DNA of 64,000 nt from Candidatus Propionivibrio dominans (GTDB lineage Bacteria; Pseudomonadota; Gammaproteobacteria; Burkholderiales; Rhodocyclaceae). Under the pieces are notes generated by a model that did no database searches, was not told where the DNA came from, and saw only the letters and a list, made by a program, of their open reading frames with translations. A program made the position numbers and the translations under genes. Each line of letters starts with the position of its first letter. Positions within the stretch are counted from its first letter, which is position 1. This document shows, piece by piece, positions 9,199-23,319 of the stretch. The DNA is taken from NCBI GenBank assembly GCA_016709335.1, contig JADJNC010000020.1, positions 18,945 to 82,944 on the forward strand, read 5' to 3'.

Positions 9199-10521
9199 TT
9201 AGGATGAATAGGGTTTCAGATTCAACGTGCGCTGAATTTTTTCGCGCACGCCGTCAGGCACGCCGGCCGTTTCTGCAAACGACCCCCATTTCGATACCGT
9301 CGCCTGCACCTCGGCAAGGATTTTCGCGGCGCGCCCCCGTTTCATCGACGCAGTCCTGGCGCAGGCGTTGAAGTCCTCCAGTGTGAAATTGTCGCGTTTT
9401 CCATTCATCGTCATCTGATGGCTTGCCGTCCACGCACCCGAAGGATTAAAGCTGTAGGTCATATCGAAGGCTGGCGACAGCGACCACTCGCCGGATTTAT
9501 TCATCAGGAAGGCAATATTTTTCACGTGGTCATCCTGATTGCGGGCCACGATGTTGAATGCCATGCGCCGGAACAGTTGCTCGATGGCCTGCATGGGCAA
9601 CTGCAGTTGCCGCATCACCAGCAAGGCCTGCTCGTAGCTGTACGCGCCTGCCATATTGAAGTCGTAGTGCGCCAGGGCGCAGAGCGACTGCATGTGAAGT
9701 TTTTCGCCGGTAGCCAGCCGATCAAAGCGGCGCGTCATGAAATGCGAGCGGCCTTTCTCTTTGAACAGCCGGCATTCACTGATATCAATGCCGCAGTCGA
9801 GCGCCATCAGGTAATACGCATACTCGATCACCCCGTAGCCCTTCGGGTCTTCCAGCTCCTTGTCCTTGTTGCCACTGACGCCGTCAAATTTCAACAGCCA
9901 GTATTCAAATCCCTTGCCGGCCTTGACCTGGCCCGAGCGCACTTCATTGGTTTTCGGGTTCCATGCGATGATCGCCTTCGCCCTCGCGCCACCGGCGGAT
10001 GTGCCCACGCGCAGAATATCCCTCAGCGTATCTTCCCTGCCTTCAGCCGCAAAAGACGCCTGCAAATTGTTCCGGTGGGCCAACACCTCCGATGCAAGCT
10101 CAACCAGCTTGCCGACCTCAATGTGTGTTGTCTGCTTCGCCCTGGGGCCGATGGCGGGGGCAAATTCCAGCGCACCCATGCCGCGTTCGCCGGTATAGCA
10201 AAGCCGCTCAACCGCGTTGAAGGAACCCGGTTGCCGCCCCTGCGATGCCAGCCAGGCATCGATCAGCGCATTGCCGAATTTGTCCGGCAGCGAGTCGGCC
10301 AGCAGACCGGGCAGCCCGTAAAAAGTCGGGCGAGACAACTCGGGGAAGCGGTACACGCGTCGGGAAAGAAGCATCACGATCGGCGCGACCTGAATGCCGC
10401 TTTGCGCGAATCCCGCATCGTATTCAAAGCTGGCGACATCCTCCCCATCCTGCAGCGAGACCGCGCCGATGGTTTTGCCCCACAGCCTGACTTCGGCCAG
10501 CGTAGTCATGGTTTCTCGCAT
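9199..10521 (-). CDS. hipA: HipA-family serine/threonine kinase toxin
   Basis: 440 aa HipA-like kinase, the toxin half of a type II toxin-antitoxin system; relatives phosphorylate tRNA synthetases and cause dormancy. The N-subdomain is at about 8-125; the glycine-rich ATP-binding stretch GTSAGGARAKAII is at 173-185; the catalytic loop NQDDHVKN at 328-335 and the metal-binding AFDMTYS at 351-357 are intact, so the kinase should be active. Start is uncertain: ATG at 10521 (MRET) or 10509 (MTTL), neither with a strong ribosome site. It lies 28 bases downstream of the antitoxin gene, across a 22-base tandem duplication. Confidence 0.92.
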   Translation of the reverse strand: MRETMTTLAEVRLWGKTIGAVSLQDGEDVASFEYDAGFAQSGIQVAPIVMLLSRRVYRFPELSRPTFYGLPGLLADSLPDKFGNALIDAWLASQGRQPGSFNAVERLCYTGERGMGALEFAPAIGPRAKQTTHIEVGKLVELASEVLAHRNNLQASFAAEGREDTLRDILRVGTSAGGARAKAIIAWNPKTNEVRSGQVKAGKGFEYWLLKFDGVSGNKDKELEDPKGYGVIEYAYYLMALDCGIDISECRLFKEKGRSHFMTRRFDRLATGEKLHMQSLCALAHYDFNMAGAYSYEQALLVMRQLQLPMQAIEQLFRRMAFNIVARNQDDHVKNIAFLMNKSGEWSLSPAFDMTYSFNPSGAWTASHQMTMNGKRDNFTLEDFNACARTASMKRGRAAKILAEVQATVSKWGSFAETAGVPDGVREKIQRTLNLKPYSS

Positions 10522-10555
10522 GCGTGCTCAGGGTTTCTCGCAAGCGTGCTCAGGG
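10512..10555. repeat. 22-base tandem duplication across the hipB/hipA junction
   Basis: Two head-to-tail 22-base copies (10512-10533 and 10534-10555) differ at one base; both contain GCGTGCTCAGGG. Copy 2 holds the hipB stop codon and copy 1 creates the upstream candidate ATG of hipA; the differing base turns TTG into ATG. It looks like a recent slippage duplication that altered the toxin start. Confidence 0.7.
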
Positions 10556-10900
10556 CTTCTCATCCCAGCTCCACGATTTACCGCTCGCCTTGGCGGCACG
10601 CTGGCCCGACGCCCGTTGCCGGACCTTGCCCTTGCGCTTCAGCAAATCCATCGGTCTGGGCCCGGACTCAGGTATCAGGCTGTCCAGCCCGGATGCGGCG
10701 TCCAGCACCCGCAGCACCCGAACCAGGGTCGCCAACTGTGACGTCTGCCCGGCCTCCATGCGCTCCAGGGTACGCTTGGCGATACCCGCCTGTTCGGCCA
10801 CAGCCGCCTGGGTGAGCTGCAATTCAACCCGACGACCGGCAATCCGTGCGCCCAGTTCGGCGAGCACGGCATCATCGGTGAGTAAACCGTTTATTTTCAT
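10550..10900 (-). CDS. hipB: HipB-family XRE antitoxin
   Basis: 116 aa antitoxin and repressor with a Cro/C1-type helix-turn-helix (about residues 17-72; LTQAAVAEQAGIAKRTLERME is the HTH core). A basic tail (RKGKVRQRASGQRAAKASGK) and a C-terminal SWSWDEKP follow; in E. coli HipB a C-terminal Trp tail contacts HipA or is a degradation tag, and the Trp here is consistent with that. It precedes hipA in the same direction, as usual. Palindromic operator-like sites lie just upstream (10903-11044), so autoregulation is likely. Confidence 0.88.
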   Translation of the reverse strand: MKINGLLTDDAVLAELGARIAGRRVELQLTQAAVAEQAGIAKRTLERMEAGQTSQLATLVRVLRVLDAASGLDSLIPESGPRPMDLLKRKGKVRQRASGQRAAKASGKSWSWDEKP

Positions 10901-10902
10901 AG

Positions 10903-11044
10903 TCGTAATATATTACGAATATATCAGCTAAAGTGCCATATATCGTCAGTCATTGCGATATATAGCTTAATAATTAACTTTAGTCAAGTCGCAATAAATA
11001 GCGAGATAGCGATCTTATTAGTGCTTAGTCGCAATATTTTACGA
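10903..11044. promoter_or_regulatory. Cluster of palindromes upstream of hipB (probable HipB operators)
   Basis: An AT-rich 140-base stretch. It holds a perfect 16-base palindrome TCGTAATATATTACGA (10903-10918), two imperfect copies TCGCAATAAATAGCGA (10989-11004) and TCGCAATATTTTACGA (11029-11044), and a further inverted repeat ATATATCG-N10-CGATATAT (10938-10963). Repeated operators of one consensus in front of hipB fit cooperative autorepression. The first palindrome overlaps the region just upstream of the hipB start codon. Confidence 0.65.
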
Positions 11045-11054
11045 TATGTGCCGC

Positions 11055-12038
11055 TTACCGACCAAGCAACATGGCAATGAAGGCCTGACGAATTTCGGGT
11101 GTAACTTCGCGGCGGGTGACGAAGGCCGGCGCACCGTCAGCGCTCCATTCGAGCCCCCAGATCGGCGCAGTCCGGGTCGGCAACAACGAATAGCGACCAT
11201 CTCCGACAAAGCCCGGCCGGGTGCTATCGGCAATCAGTAATCCGTCGGAAAAGCGCCGGAAGCGTTCCAGGTCTTCGCGTCGTCGGGGATGATCGCCAAC
11301 CAGGCGCGTTACGGCCGCCTCATCCATCAACGGCGCCGACTCGCCGGGGTAGTGGCGCACCGTCCAGCCCAGATGAAAGGCATCGGTCTGCAGGCGTCCT
11401 TCATGCACGTAAAGCGTGCGCCAGAGCACTTGATTGGCCATGGTTGGCTTGATCACCAAATTGGGAGCCGGGTGGCCGCGCGCAGCGACGACGTCGCGCA
11501 GGGCAGTTTCGGCGCGCTGGTGTTGCCACAGGCCGAGTCCCAGGTAGGCCGCCGCCAGGGTCAGACCGACGGGTGCCCAGTGACGCTGCGGCCGCCGCAG
11601 TGCCAGAGCCAGCGGCACCAAAAGCAGCAGGGTGAAAAGAGGATCGAAGACGGCGATCAGGTTCCATGCTTCCTTGCGTTCGGAGAACGGCAGCCAGAGA
11701 TGCGTGCCGTAGCTGGTGCAGGCATCGAGCAGGCCGGCAACACCGTAACCGGCCAGGCTGTAGAGATAGATTTTGGGGAAGCTCAGGTTTTTCCGCAGCA
11801 ATGGCCACAGCAGCAATGCACCAATCAGCGCGCCGATTGGCGCAAACACAAGTGCGTGGGTGAAGTGGCGGTGATAGTCAAGCACCAGCAACACATCGTC
11901 CGGGCTCTGAATCAGGGTATCCGCATCCGGCAGCATGCCACCAACCATGCCGACAGCCGCCGCGAGCCGGCGCTGGTGTGACGGCGCCAGGGTAGCAGCC
12001 AGGGTGGCGCCGAGCACGCCGTGGGTTATCAGGTCCAT
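11055..12038 (-). CDS. YdjM-like membrane-bound metal-dependent hydrolase (DUF457 family)
   Basis: 327 aa integral membrane protein. It starts MDLITHGVLGATLAATLAP and contains GGMLPDADTL and DYHRHFTHALVFAP, the His/Asp pattern of the LexA-binding YdjM / DUF457 family annotated as putative metal-dependent hydrolases. Four to five hydrophobic segments occupy residues about 60-170; the C-terminal third is soluble. No substrate is known. It stands alone: the HipBA operator cluster lies downstream and a repeat-rich gap upstream. Confidence 0.8.
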   Translation of the reverse strand: MDLITHGVLGATLAATLAPSHQRRLAAAVGMVGGMLPDADTLIQSPDDVLLVLDYHRHFTHALVFAPIGALIGALLLWPLLRKNLSFPKIYLYSLAGYGVAGLLDACTSYGTHLWLPFSERKEAWNLIAVFDPLFTLLLLVPLALALRRPQRHWAPVGLTLAAAYLGLGLWQHQRAETALRDVVAARGHPAPNLVIKPTMANQVLWRTLYVHEGRLQTDAFHLGWTVRHYPGESAPLMDEAAVTRLVGDHPRRREDLERFRRFSDGLLIADSTRPGFVGDGRYSLLPTRTAPIWGLEWSADGAPAFVTRREVTPEIRQAFIAMLLGR

Positions 12039-12285
12039 CGCAGCATTTTACAGTCGGGTCAGGCGATCCTGAGTGTTTGTTCCGGCCGCGTGCGGCTCGG
12101 CAATGCGCCGACCGGGTCCAGAATAAACCACTTGTTAGCTCCACTCGGAGTTTTCGGCTTTAACTGGCTGGAACAACAAGCGTGATCGTATAAATCGGTC
12201 AGATCAACGGTTCATTCTCATGGGCTAAGGCAGGTTGCGGATCCAAAACCTACCGCTCACCTGAACCAACCATCCGACAGCTGTT

Positions 12286-12315
12286 CGGCCTTATGTAGCG
12301 CTCCACATAAGGCCG
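12286..12315. repeat. Strong hairpin inside the gene-free scar
   Basis: Perfect 11-base inverted repeat CGGCCTTATGT / ACATAAGGCCG with an 8-base loop. There is no T-run after it on either strand, so it is not a typical terminator. Confidence 0.6.
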
Positions 12316-12530
12316 AGTAGTTGACGGTGGTGGGACGTTGCCGACTGGCTGGTTACGCTGCATTCCGGACATTTAGCCCGACCCGAGAGCCTCAACCGGT
12401 TGGATTGGGTCGTGAGCCGAAATTGAACTCAACAAATTCGTCGGCCGATAGCCGCCGCTCGTGGGCCTCCTTTACATACCTATTCCGATAGCTTTATCAG
12501 GTTCAGCGATGGGGTTTGCTTGCACCTTCA

Positions 12531-12590
12531 GAGTTTTTGACTTTAATTGTGAGTTTTCGACTTTAATGGCGAGTTTTCGACTTTAATTGG
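12531..12590 (+). repeat. Three tandem 20-base repeats
   Basis: Units at 12531-12550, 12551-12570 and 12571-12590 share GAGTTTT(T/C)GACTTTAAT and differ at 1-3 positions. A fourth, more diverged unit lies 360 bases away at 12148-12167. After the last unit the sequence continues GGTCGGAACA, and after the isolated unit CTGGAACAAC, so the similarity extends past the unit. Confidence 0.75.
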
Positions 12591-12619
12591 TCGGAACACC
12601 TTAACTTTACGGATTTGAT

Positions 12620-14449
12620 TCACTCTACCGTCACTGACTTGGCCAGATTGCGCGGCTTGTCGACATCGGTTCCACGCACCAGTGCAACGTGATAGGCCAG
12701 CAACTGCAAGGGTACGACGTGCAGCAGCGCGGAAAGCTGGCCGTAGTGTTCGGGCAGGAGCATCACATGCACCCCATCCGAAGCGAGCATTTCGCTGTCG
12801 GCGTCGGCAAACACGTAGAGTTCGCCGCCGCGCGCGCGAACCTCCTGCAGATTGGATTTGAGCTTTTCGAGCAGGACATCATTGGGGGCAACGGCGATTA
12901 CCGGCATGTCCTTGTCGACCAGCGCCAGCGGCCCATGCTTCAGTTCGCCGGCCGGATAGGCCTCGGCATGGATGTAGGTAATTTCCTTGAGCTTGAGCGC
13001 GCCTTCGAGCGCGATCGGGTAATGCCGTCCGCGCCCGAGAAACAGTGCGTTCTGCTTCATGGCGAAGTGTCCGGACCAGGCGCGGATCTGCGGTTCGAGC
13101 TCAAGCACCTTGGCTACCGCAATCGGCAAGTGGCGCAAGGCTTGCAGTTCGGCGGCTTCGACCTGCTCGGAAAGGCGCCCGCGCAATTTGGCGAAGATCA
13201 GCGTCATCAGGTAGAGCGCGGCAAGCTGCGTGGTGAACGCCTTGGTCGAGGCGACACCGATCTCGGGGCCGGCACGGGTGATGAAGCGCAGCGCGTTTTC
13301 GCGTACCAGAGAGGACTCGGGAACGTTGCAGATGCACAGGGTATGCTTCATGCCAAGTGACTTGGCGTGGTGCAGCGCGGCCAGCGTGTCGGCCGTCTCG
13401 CCCGACTGTGAAAGCGTGACGACCAGCGTCTGCGGATCGGGAACGGATTCGCGGTAGCGGTATTCGCTGGCCACTTCAACATTGCACGGTATCCCGGCAA
13501 TCGCTTCGAGCCAGTAGCGCGCTACCAGTCCGGCGTGGTAGCTGGTGCCGCAGGCGATTATCAACACCTGGCGGACATTATTGAGCACTTCCTCGGTGTT
13601 GGCGCCAAACAATCCGGGTTGAATGCTGCGCGCCGCGCCGAGCATTTCGAGTGTGTTGGACAGCGCGACTGGCTGCTCGAAAATTTCCTTCTGCATGTAG
13701 TGCCGATACTTGCCGAGTTCGACGGCATCGGCAGAAAGCTGCGACTCGGTCTCCACACGTTCGACCGGCGTACCATCAACCCGCGTGATGCGATAACTGC
13801 CGCGCATCAGCTCGGCACAATCGCCGTTTTCCAGGTAAACGATTCGACGCGTTACCTGCAACAGGGCGGACGCATCCGACGCGGCATAATTGCCGTCGTC
13901 AGTCAGTCCCAGCAGCAATGGCGAGCCTTCACGGGCAACGATGACGCGGCTAGGGTCGGCTTCGCGCAGAACGGCAATGGCATAGGCGCCCTGCAACTGA
14001 GCGATCGAGGCGCGGACGGCCGCGAAGAAATCTCCCTCCGTTTTCAGTTCCCGGGCAATCAGGTGGGCAATGACTTCGGTGTCGGTATCCGAAGTGAAGG
14101 CGTAACCATCGGCGGAAAGAAGGGCGCGCAAGGCTTCGTGATTTTCGATGATGCCGTTGTGCACCACGGCGAGGCCACCTGAGATATGCGGGTGGGCATT
14201 GCGCTCGGACGGCACACCGTGCGTTGCCCAGCGCGTGTGAGCAATTCCGGTATTGCCGGCAGCGCCGGTTTCCTCGACCTGCGCCGCGAGTTCAGCCACC
14301 CGGCCGACCGCACGCAAACGCTGCAAGCCGGACGCATTGATCAAGGCCAGGCCGGCCGAGTCATAGCCCCGATATTCGAGCTTGCGCAGACCTTCAAGAA
14401 GGACGGAAACAATATTGCGGTCAGCGACCGCAGCAACAATTCCACACAT
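12620..14449 (-). CDS. glmS: Glutamine--fructose-6-phosphate aminotransferase (isomerizing) GlmS
   Basis: Makes glucosamine-6-phosphate from fructose-6-phosphate and glutamine, the first step to UDP-GlcNAc for peptidoglycan and LPS. 609 aa, normal length. N-terminal class II glutaminase starts [12 protein letters not shown] with the nucleophile Cys2; HTRWATHG and the NHEALR stretch are present. Two SIS sugar-binding domains follow ([10 protein letters not shown] and [11 protein letters not shown] near 300-350). The C-terminus [13 protein letters not shown] is the family end. glmU lies just upstream in the same direction, about 100 bases apart. No sign of the Gram-positive glmS ribozyme. Confidence 0.97.
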   Translation of the reverse strand: MCGIVAAVADRNIVSVLLEGLRKLEYRGYDSAGLALINASGLQRLRAVGRVAELAAQVEETGAAGNTGIAHTRWATHGVPSERNAHPHISGGLAVVHNGIIENHEALRALLSADGYAFTSDTDTEVIAHLIARELKTEGDFFAAVRASIAQLQGAYAIAVLREADPSRVIVAREGSPLLLGLTDDGNYAASDASALLQVTRRIVYLENGDCAELMRGSYRITRVDGTPVERVETESQLSADAVELGKYRHYMQKEIFEQPVALSNTLEMLGAARSIQPGLFGANTEEVLNNVRQVLIIACGTSYHAGLVARYWLEAIAGIPCNVEVASEYRYRESVPDPQTLVVTLSQSGETADTLAALHHAKSLGMKHTLCICNVPESSLVRENALRFITRAGPEIGVASTKAFTTQLAALYLMTLIFAKLRGRLSEQVEAAELQALRHLPIAVAKVLELEPQIRAWSGHFAMKQNALFLGRGRHYPIALEGALKLKEITYIHAEAYPAGELKHGPLALVDKDMPVIAVAPNDVLLEKLKSNLQEVRARGGELYVFADADSEMLASDGVHVMLLPEHYGQLSALLHVVPLQLLAYHVALVRGTDVDKPRNLAKSVTVE

Positions 14450-14548
14450 GGTTAGAACCTGTTAGAAGTTAGGCGTTGGGAGTTGGGAGTTGAGTGCAGG
14501 GAATCGGGAAAATGGCCGGGTAAAGCTTTCGGTTTTACTCCCGACTCC
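14450..14548. repeat. Low-complexity purine/pyrimidine stretch between glmU and glmS
   Basis: Contains GGGAGTTGGGAGTTGAGTG (about 14477-14495) and an opposed CTCCCGACTCCTCACTC (about 14538-14554) that runs into the glmU 3' end, forming a loose inverted repeat that could fold in the glmU-glmS transcript. It could act as an attenuating hairpin, but no T-run is seen. Confidence 0.4.
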
Positions 14549-15916
14549 TCACTCTTTACTCTTCACTGCTTTTATAGGTCGCTTCCAGCCGCTAATAGAC
14601 GCTTGTTTGGCGCGCGAAACGGTCAGCATGTCAGGCGGGGCGTCCCTGGTCAGCGTGGTACCCGCACCCAGCGTAGCGCCGCGGCCAACGGTGACCGGGG
14701 CCACCAACTGGGTATCGGAACCGATGAAGGCGTCGTCCTCGATGACGGTCTGGAACTTGTTGGCGCCATCGTAGTTGCAGGTGATCGTTCCGGCGCCGAC
14801 ATTCACCCGGGTGCCGATGGTGGCGTCGCCGATGTAGGCCAGATGATTGACCTTCGAGTGAGCTGCAATCGAGCTTTTCTTGATCTCGACGAAGTTGCCG
14901 ATATGGACATCCTCAGCCAGTTCGGCGCCCGGACGCAAACGCGCAAAGGGGCCAATCCTGCCATCCGGGCCGACCACGGCCTCCTCGATATGCGTGAAGG
15001 CGGCCAGACGCGTTCCGGCCCCGATACGCGCATTCTTAAGCACGCAGTTGGGGCCGATTTCGACCGCTTCGTCGAGTTCGACCTTGCCCTCGAATACACA
15101 GTTGACGTCGATGAACACGTCGCGCCCGCAAAGCAGCTCACCGCGCACATCGAGGCGTGCCGGGTCAGCCAGACGCACGCCCTGCTCCATCAGTTGCTCG
15201 GCGGTGCAGCGTTGCGCAACGCGCTCCAGTTCGGCAAGCTGTACCTTGCTGTTAACGCCGAGCACTTCCCATTCGTTCTTCGGGTTGGCTGTACGGATCG
15301 GCAATCCCTCCGCAACGGCCATGCCGACGATGTCGGTCAGGTAGTACTCTTTTTGCGCATTGTTGTTGGACAAACGGGCAAGCCACTCACCGAGACGGGC
15401 GCTTGGCATAGCCATGATGCCGGTATTGATTTCACGAATGCGGCGCTCATCGGGCGTCGAGTCTTTCTGCTCTACAATCCGGATCACCTGCCCGGCGTCA
15501 TTGCGCACGATGCGCCCGTAGCCGCCCGGATCGGACAATTCTACGGTGAGAATGGCCAGCGCATCCTGCGCAACTTGTACCAGCCGCTCCAGTGTTTCAG
15601 ACCTTATCAGCGGTACGTCTCCGTAGAGTATCAGTGTCGTTCCATCGCCCTTCAAGTAGGGTAGCGCCTGCTGCACCGCATGCCCGGTGCCCAGTTGCGG
15701 TTCCTGTAAGGCCCAGGCCAGATCGGGCGCGTCCAGCGTGGCGCGGACAGCATCACCGCCGTGGCCATAGACCAGACAAAGCGTTTGTGGCGACAGGCGG
15801 CGTGCGCTATCGATGACATGCGCAAGCAGCGCCTTGCCGGCCAGTGGATGCAGCACCTTGGGCAGATTGGAATGCATGCGCTTGCCCTGCCCTGCCGCGA
15901 GGATGACGATATTCAT
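14549..15916 (-). CDS. glmU: Bifunctional GlmU (GlcN-1-P acetyltransferase / GlcNAc-1-P uridyltransferase)
   Basis: Last two steps to UDP-GlcNAc. 455 aa, the E. coli length. The N-terminal uridyltransferase starts [20 protein letters not shown] (the GxGxRM nucleotide loop plus catalytic Lys) and contains LYGDVPL near residue 100. The C-terminal left-handed beta-helix from about 250 has the hexapeptide pattern ([16 protein letters not shown]) and the acetyl-CoA-site motif NYDGANKF. It lies in the order membrane-wHTH gene, glmU, glmS on the minus strand, a likely operon. Confidence 0.97.
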   Translation of the reverse strand: MNIVILAAGQGKRMHSNLPKVLHPLAGKALLAHVIDSARRLSPQTLCLVYGHGGDAVRATLDAPDLAWALQEPQLGTGHAVQQALPYLKGDGTTLILYGDVPLIRSETLERLVQVAQDALAILTVELSDPGGYGRIVRNDAGQVIRIVEQKDSTPDERRIREINTGIMAMPSARLGEWLARLSNNNAQKEYYLTDIVGMAVAEGLPIRTANPKNEWEVLGVNSKVQLAELERVAQRCTAEQLMEQGVRLADPARLDVRGELLCGRDVFIDVNCVFEGKVELDEAVEIGPNCVLKNARIGAGTRLAAFTHIEEAVVGPDGRIGPFARLRPGAELAEDVHIGNFVEIKKSSIAAHSKVNHLAYIGDATIGTRVNVGAGTITCNYDGANKFQTVIEDDAFIGSDTQLVAPVTVGRGATLGAGTTLTRDAPPDMLTVSRAKQASISGWKRPIKAVKSKE

Positions 15917-15946
15917 TTTGTGTACCCGGTAAAACGGAATGGTTGG

Positions 15947-16690
15947 TCAGCGATCTTCCAGTCCGGAGAGGATGTCGCCCAGCACCTGCTTGCCCCTGAT
16001 CGAAACAAACCAGTGCAGGATATTCTTTTCATTGATGCGTGTCTCGATGATGCCAAGGTTCTTGAGCACAGTCAGCCGTGCGCTGACCAGATCGCGGGCC
16101 AGACCGGTCTTGTCGGTCAGCCCGACGAGATTGCCGTAAACGTAGCTCTCCTCGGCCAGCGCACGCAGAATTTCGATGTCGTTGTAGGACAGCGATTCCT
16201 TGACGGATTCCGGACGGGGAGCCGCGGCTGGCGGCGCTTCGAGCCCCGACAAGGGTTCATCGCGCGGTGCGGGGAGCAGCCCCTCCTGATGCTGCTGTTT
16301 GATCTGCAGCAGTTCACGCTTCATCTGATCCATCTGATGCAAAAGCCTGTTGGCCACATTCTCCAGCACGCGGCGCGAAGCCACCACATAAATCAGGCAA
16401 AAACCGGCGAAGACAAAAACATCAACCGGACGGGAACGAGCCGCTTCCAGCAAATTACTGGAAATCATGTTCAGGAAGAGCGGCACCGTCAGTGCGGCTA
16501 TCACTCCGAGAACAAGATACTTTCCCCACTCACTGCGCGTCGAATCCTTTTGTCGCTCGCTCAGAAAATAGTTGGCCACGCCGCCGAGAATCCCGGCAGA
16601 AATCATGACCAGCAAAATGACAAACATATAGCTGTCGAGCGTGGTGGGCAGCGAGGTCACCTGCAAGGATTTTTGCAATTCCGGATTCAA
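15947..16690 (-). CDS. Membrane protein with YEATS-associated-type helices and C-terminal winged helix
   Basis: About 247 aa. Three hydrophobic helices come first (SYMFVILLVMISAGILGGVA, then KYLVLGVIAALTVPLFLNMI, then VDVFVFAGFCLIYVVASR). They match what I recall as the YEATS-associated three-TM region, but no YEATS domain is present. A coiled-coil-like linker (MDQMKRELLQIKQQHQ) follows, then a winged-helix-like C-terminus (SYNDIEILRALAEES to the end) that looks like a DNA-binding or protein-binding wHTH. No ATG exists near the start; the TTG at 16690 is preferred because GGGAG lies 6 bases before it, while the open frame reaches a TTG at 16777. It lies 30 bases upstream of glmU in the same direction. 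Function unknown. Confidence 0.65.
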   Translation of the reverse strand: MNPELQKSLQVTSLPTTLDSYMFVILLVMISAGILGGVANYFLSERQKDSTRSEWGKYLVLGVIAALTVPLFLNMISSNLLEAARSRPVDVFVFAGFCLIYVVASRRVLENVANRLLHQMDQMKRELLQIKQQHQEGLLPAPRDEPLSGLEAPPAAAPRPESVKESLSYNDIEILRALAEESYVYGNLVGLTDKTGLARDLVSARLTVLKNLGIIETRINEKNILHWFVSIRGKQVLGDILSGLEDR

Positions 16691-16830
16691 CGTCCACTCC
16701 CTGATCAAAGCAATCGCTACTATGCCATAGCCTTGTCTGAAGCCAAAGAAAACCGCATTGTCGCCGGCTGGCGCCAATGCGGTTTAGGCGAAGGCCGGCG
16801 CGAGATGCGCGGACTTCAGTCAGAGCGGTT

Positions 16831-17072
16831 GCAATTACCGCGGAAGTTCGCTTGAGCCCATCAGGAAGGCGTCAACTTCTCCGGCGCACTGGCGGCCTTC
16901 GCGCGAGCGGGCTGTAAAGCCCGCGCCCAACACTTGCCCGAAGGGCGATCCGCGGCAATTAGCGCGGCAGTTCGCTAGTGCCCATCAGGAAGGCATCAAT
17001 CTCTGGCGCACTGACGGCCTTGCGCGAGCGCTCACAACCCGCGCCCAACACTTGCCCGCAGGGCGATCCGCA
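16831..17072 (-). repeat. Two extra diverged copies of the gltD 3' end
   Basis: Copy A (16831-16954) and copy B (16955-17072) are tandem duplicates of the segment beginning at 17073, the last codons of gltD. Read on the minus strand, both still encode DAFLMGxSELPR followed by the same TAA stop; copy A also keeps EGRQCA and [13 protein letters not shown]. Between copies is a shared spacer with CCCGCGCCCAACACTTGCCC. The copies differ by substitutions and small indels, so they are not very recent. Confidence 0.85.
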
Positions 17073-17076
17073 GCAA

Positions 17077-18543
17077 TTAGCGCGGCAGTTCGCTTGAGCC
17101 CATCAGGAAAGCGTCGACTTCTCTGGCGCACTGACGACCTTCGCGGATCGCCCACACTACCAGCGACTGCCCACGACGCGTATCGCCGGCAACGAAGACC
17201 CTGGCGGCATTTGTGGCGTAACAGCCTTCGCCGTCGGTCGTCGCCTTGGCATTGCCACGCGCGTCCCTCTCGACTCCGAACGCATCAAGCAGACCGCCCA
17301 CCGGATTGACGAAGCCCATCGCCAGAAGAACGAGGTCAGCCTGGACGGTCTTTTCGCTGCCGGCGATTTCACTCATCTTGCCGTCCTTCCACTCCAGTTC
17401 GACGGTCTTCAGCGATTTGAGAACTCCCTGCTCGCCGACAAACTCCTTGGTCGCAATGGCAAACTTGCGTTGCGTGTCGCCTTCCAGATGCGATGACGAG
17501 GTACGCAGCTTGAGCGGCCAGTAGGGCCAGGTCAGCGCCTTGTTTTCTTGCTCGGGCGGCTGTGGCATCAATTCGAACTGGGTTACCGACGCCGCACCGT
17601 GGCGATAACTCGTGCCAACGCAGTCGGAACCGGTATCACCGCCGCCGATAACGACCACATGTTTGCCCCTGGCACTGATCGGATTGGCCGGACCGCCACT
17701 GACTTCCTTGTTTTGCGGGACCAGGAATTCGAGCGCCGCGTAGGTGCCTTTCAGGTCGCGCCCCGGTATCGGCAAGTCACGCGGCACTTCCGAACCGGCA
17801 GCGAGGATCACGGCATCAAAGTCCTTGTTGATCTGTTCGGCAGAAACAAATTCGCTGGCGTCGTTGATGATCTCTGCCGGCAGTTCCTTGCATCCGACCA
17901 GCACCCTGGTCCTGAAGCGGACACCCTCGGCATCCATCTGCTTGATGCGCCGCTCAACCAGGGTCTTTTCGAGTTTGAAGTCGGGAATGCCGTAAGCCAG
18001 CAGCCCTCCGGGACGGTCATTCTTTTCGAATACAGTGACCTCGTGACCGACACGTGCCAGTTGCTGGGCCGCCGCCAAGCCGGCCGGTCCGGAGCCGATA
18101 ATGGCAATCTTCTTGCCCGTCTTTACTTTCGGCGGCTGCGGCACAATCCAGCCCATTTCCCAGCCTTTATCCACTATCGCGTGCTCGATCGACTTGATGC
18201 CCACCGGGTCATTGTTGATGTTGAGCGTGCACGCCGCTTCGCACGGCGCAGGACAGATGCGCCCGGTAAAATCCGGAAAATTGTTGGTCGAGTGCAGCAC
18301 GGTCAAGGCCTGCTCCCAGTTGCCGCGATAGACCAGGTCGTTCCAGTCCGGGATGATGTTGTTAACCGGGCAGCCGTTGTTGCAGAAAGGGATGCCGCAA
18401 TCCATGCAGCGGGCGCCCTCGACGCTCGCCTGTTGATCGCTGAGCCTGACGATAAACTCGCGGTAATGCTTCAGTCGCCGTTCGGCAGGCTCGTAGGCCT
18501 CCGACAGACGCTTGTATTCCATGAAGCCGGTCGGTTTTCCCAT
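17077..18543 (-). CDS. gltD: Glutamate synthase small subunit GltD
   Basis: NADPH-oxidising subunit that feeds electrons to GltB for glutamate formation. 488 aa. N-terminal [4Fe-4S] cysteines are in [17 protein letters not shown] and [12 protein letters not shown]. The FAD site is [15 protein letters not shown] (about 149-163) and the NADPH site [20 protein letters not shown] (about 298-317). The C-terminal [19 protein letters not shown] is the usual FAD-contact end. It starts directly after the gltB stop (18544-18546). Its last codons are repeated twice more downstream. Confidence 0.97.
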   Translation of the reverse strand: MGKPTGFMEYKRLSEAYEPAERRLKHYREFIVRLSDQQASVEGARCMDCGIPFCNNGCPVNNIIPDWNDLVYRGNWEQALTVLHSTNNFPDFTGRICPAPCEAACTLNINNDPVGIKSIEHAIVDKGWEMGWIVPQPPKVKTGKKIAIIGSGPAGLAAAQQLARVGHEVTVFEKNDRPGGLLAYGIPDFKLEKTLVERRIKQMDAEGVRFRTRVLVGCKELPAEIINDASEFVSAEQINKDFDAVILAAGSEVPRDLPIPGRDLKGTYAALEFLVPQNKEVSGGPANPISARGKHVVVIGGGDTGSDCVGTSYRHGAASVTQFELMPQPPEQENKALTWPYWPLKLRTSSSHLEGDTQRKFAIATKEFVGEQGVLKSLKTVELEWKDGKMSEIAGSEKTVQADLVLLAMGFVNPVGGLLDAFGVERDARGNAKATTDGEGCYATNAARVFVAGDTRRGQSLVVWAIREGRQCAREVDAFLMGSSELPR

Positions 18544-23219
<4,676 letters not shown>

Positions 23220-23319
23220 TTTCGAACCCTCATAAAACAATGACAAATAAATTATTGTCACAAACAACGTTAAAACAGCCAGCCTGTAGGCCACTAATGA
23301 ATTTATTGGGCGACCGGCG

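Larger units (their letters stand above)
12039..12619. other. Gene-free 580-base interval, probably a mobile-element scar
   Basis: No supported coding sequence. It contains a single 20-base unit GAGTTTTCGGCTTTAACTGG at 12148-12167, three tandem near-copies of the same unit at 12531-12590 and a strong hairpin at 12286-12315. Repeated units at both ends of an element are typical of IS21-like insertion sequences, but both sets here face the same way and no transposase remains, so the identity is a guess. Confidence 0.45.

Noticed and set aside
9418..10815. Long plus-strand open frame of 465 codons
   Set aside because: It lies opposite hipA and hipB, has no family resemblance and is a GC-rich shadow; hipA has intact kinase motifs on the other strand.
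12531..12590. Possible CRISPR array
   Set aside because: The 20-base units follow each other without spacers and only three are present; no cas genes in the window.
14450..14548. glmS ribozyme
   Set aside because: The region upstream of glmS is too short and simple in sequence; the ribozyme is known from Gram-positive bacteria and none of its core is visible.
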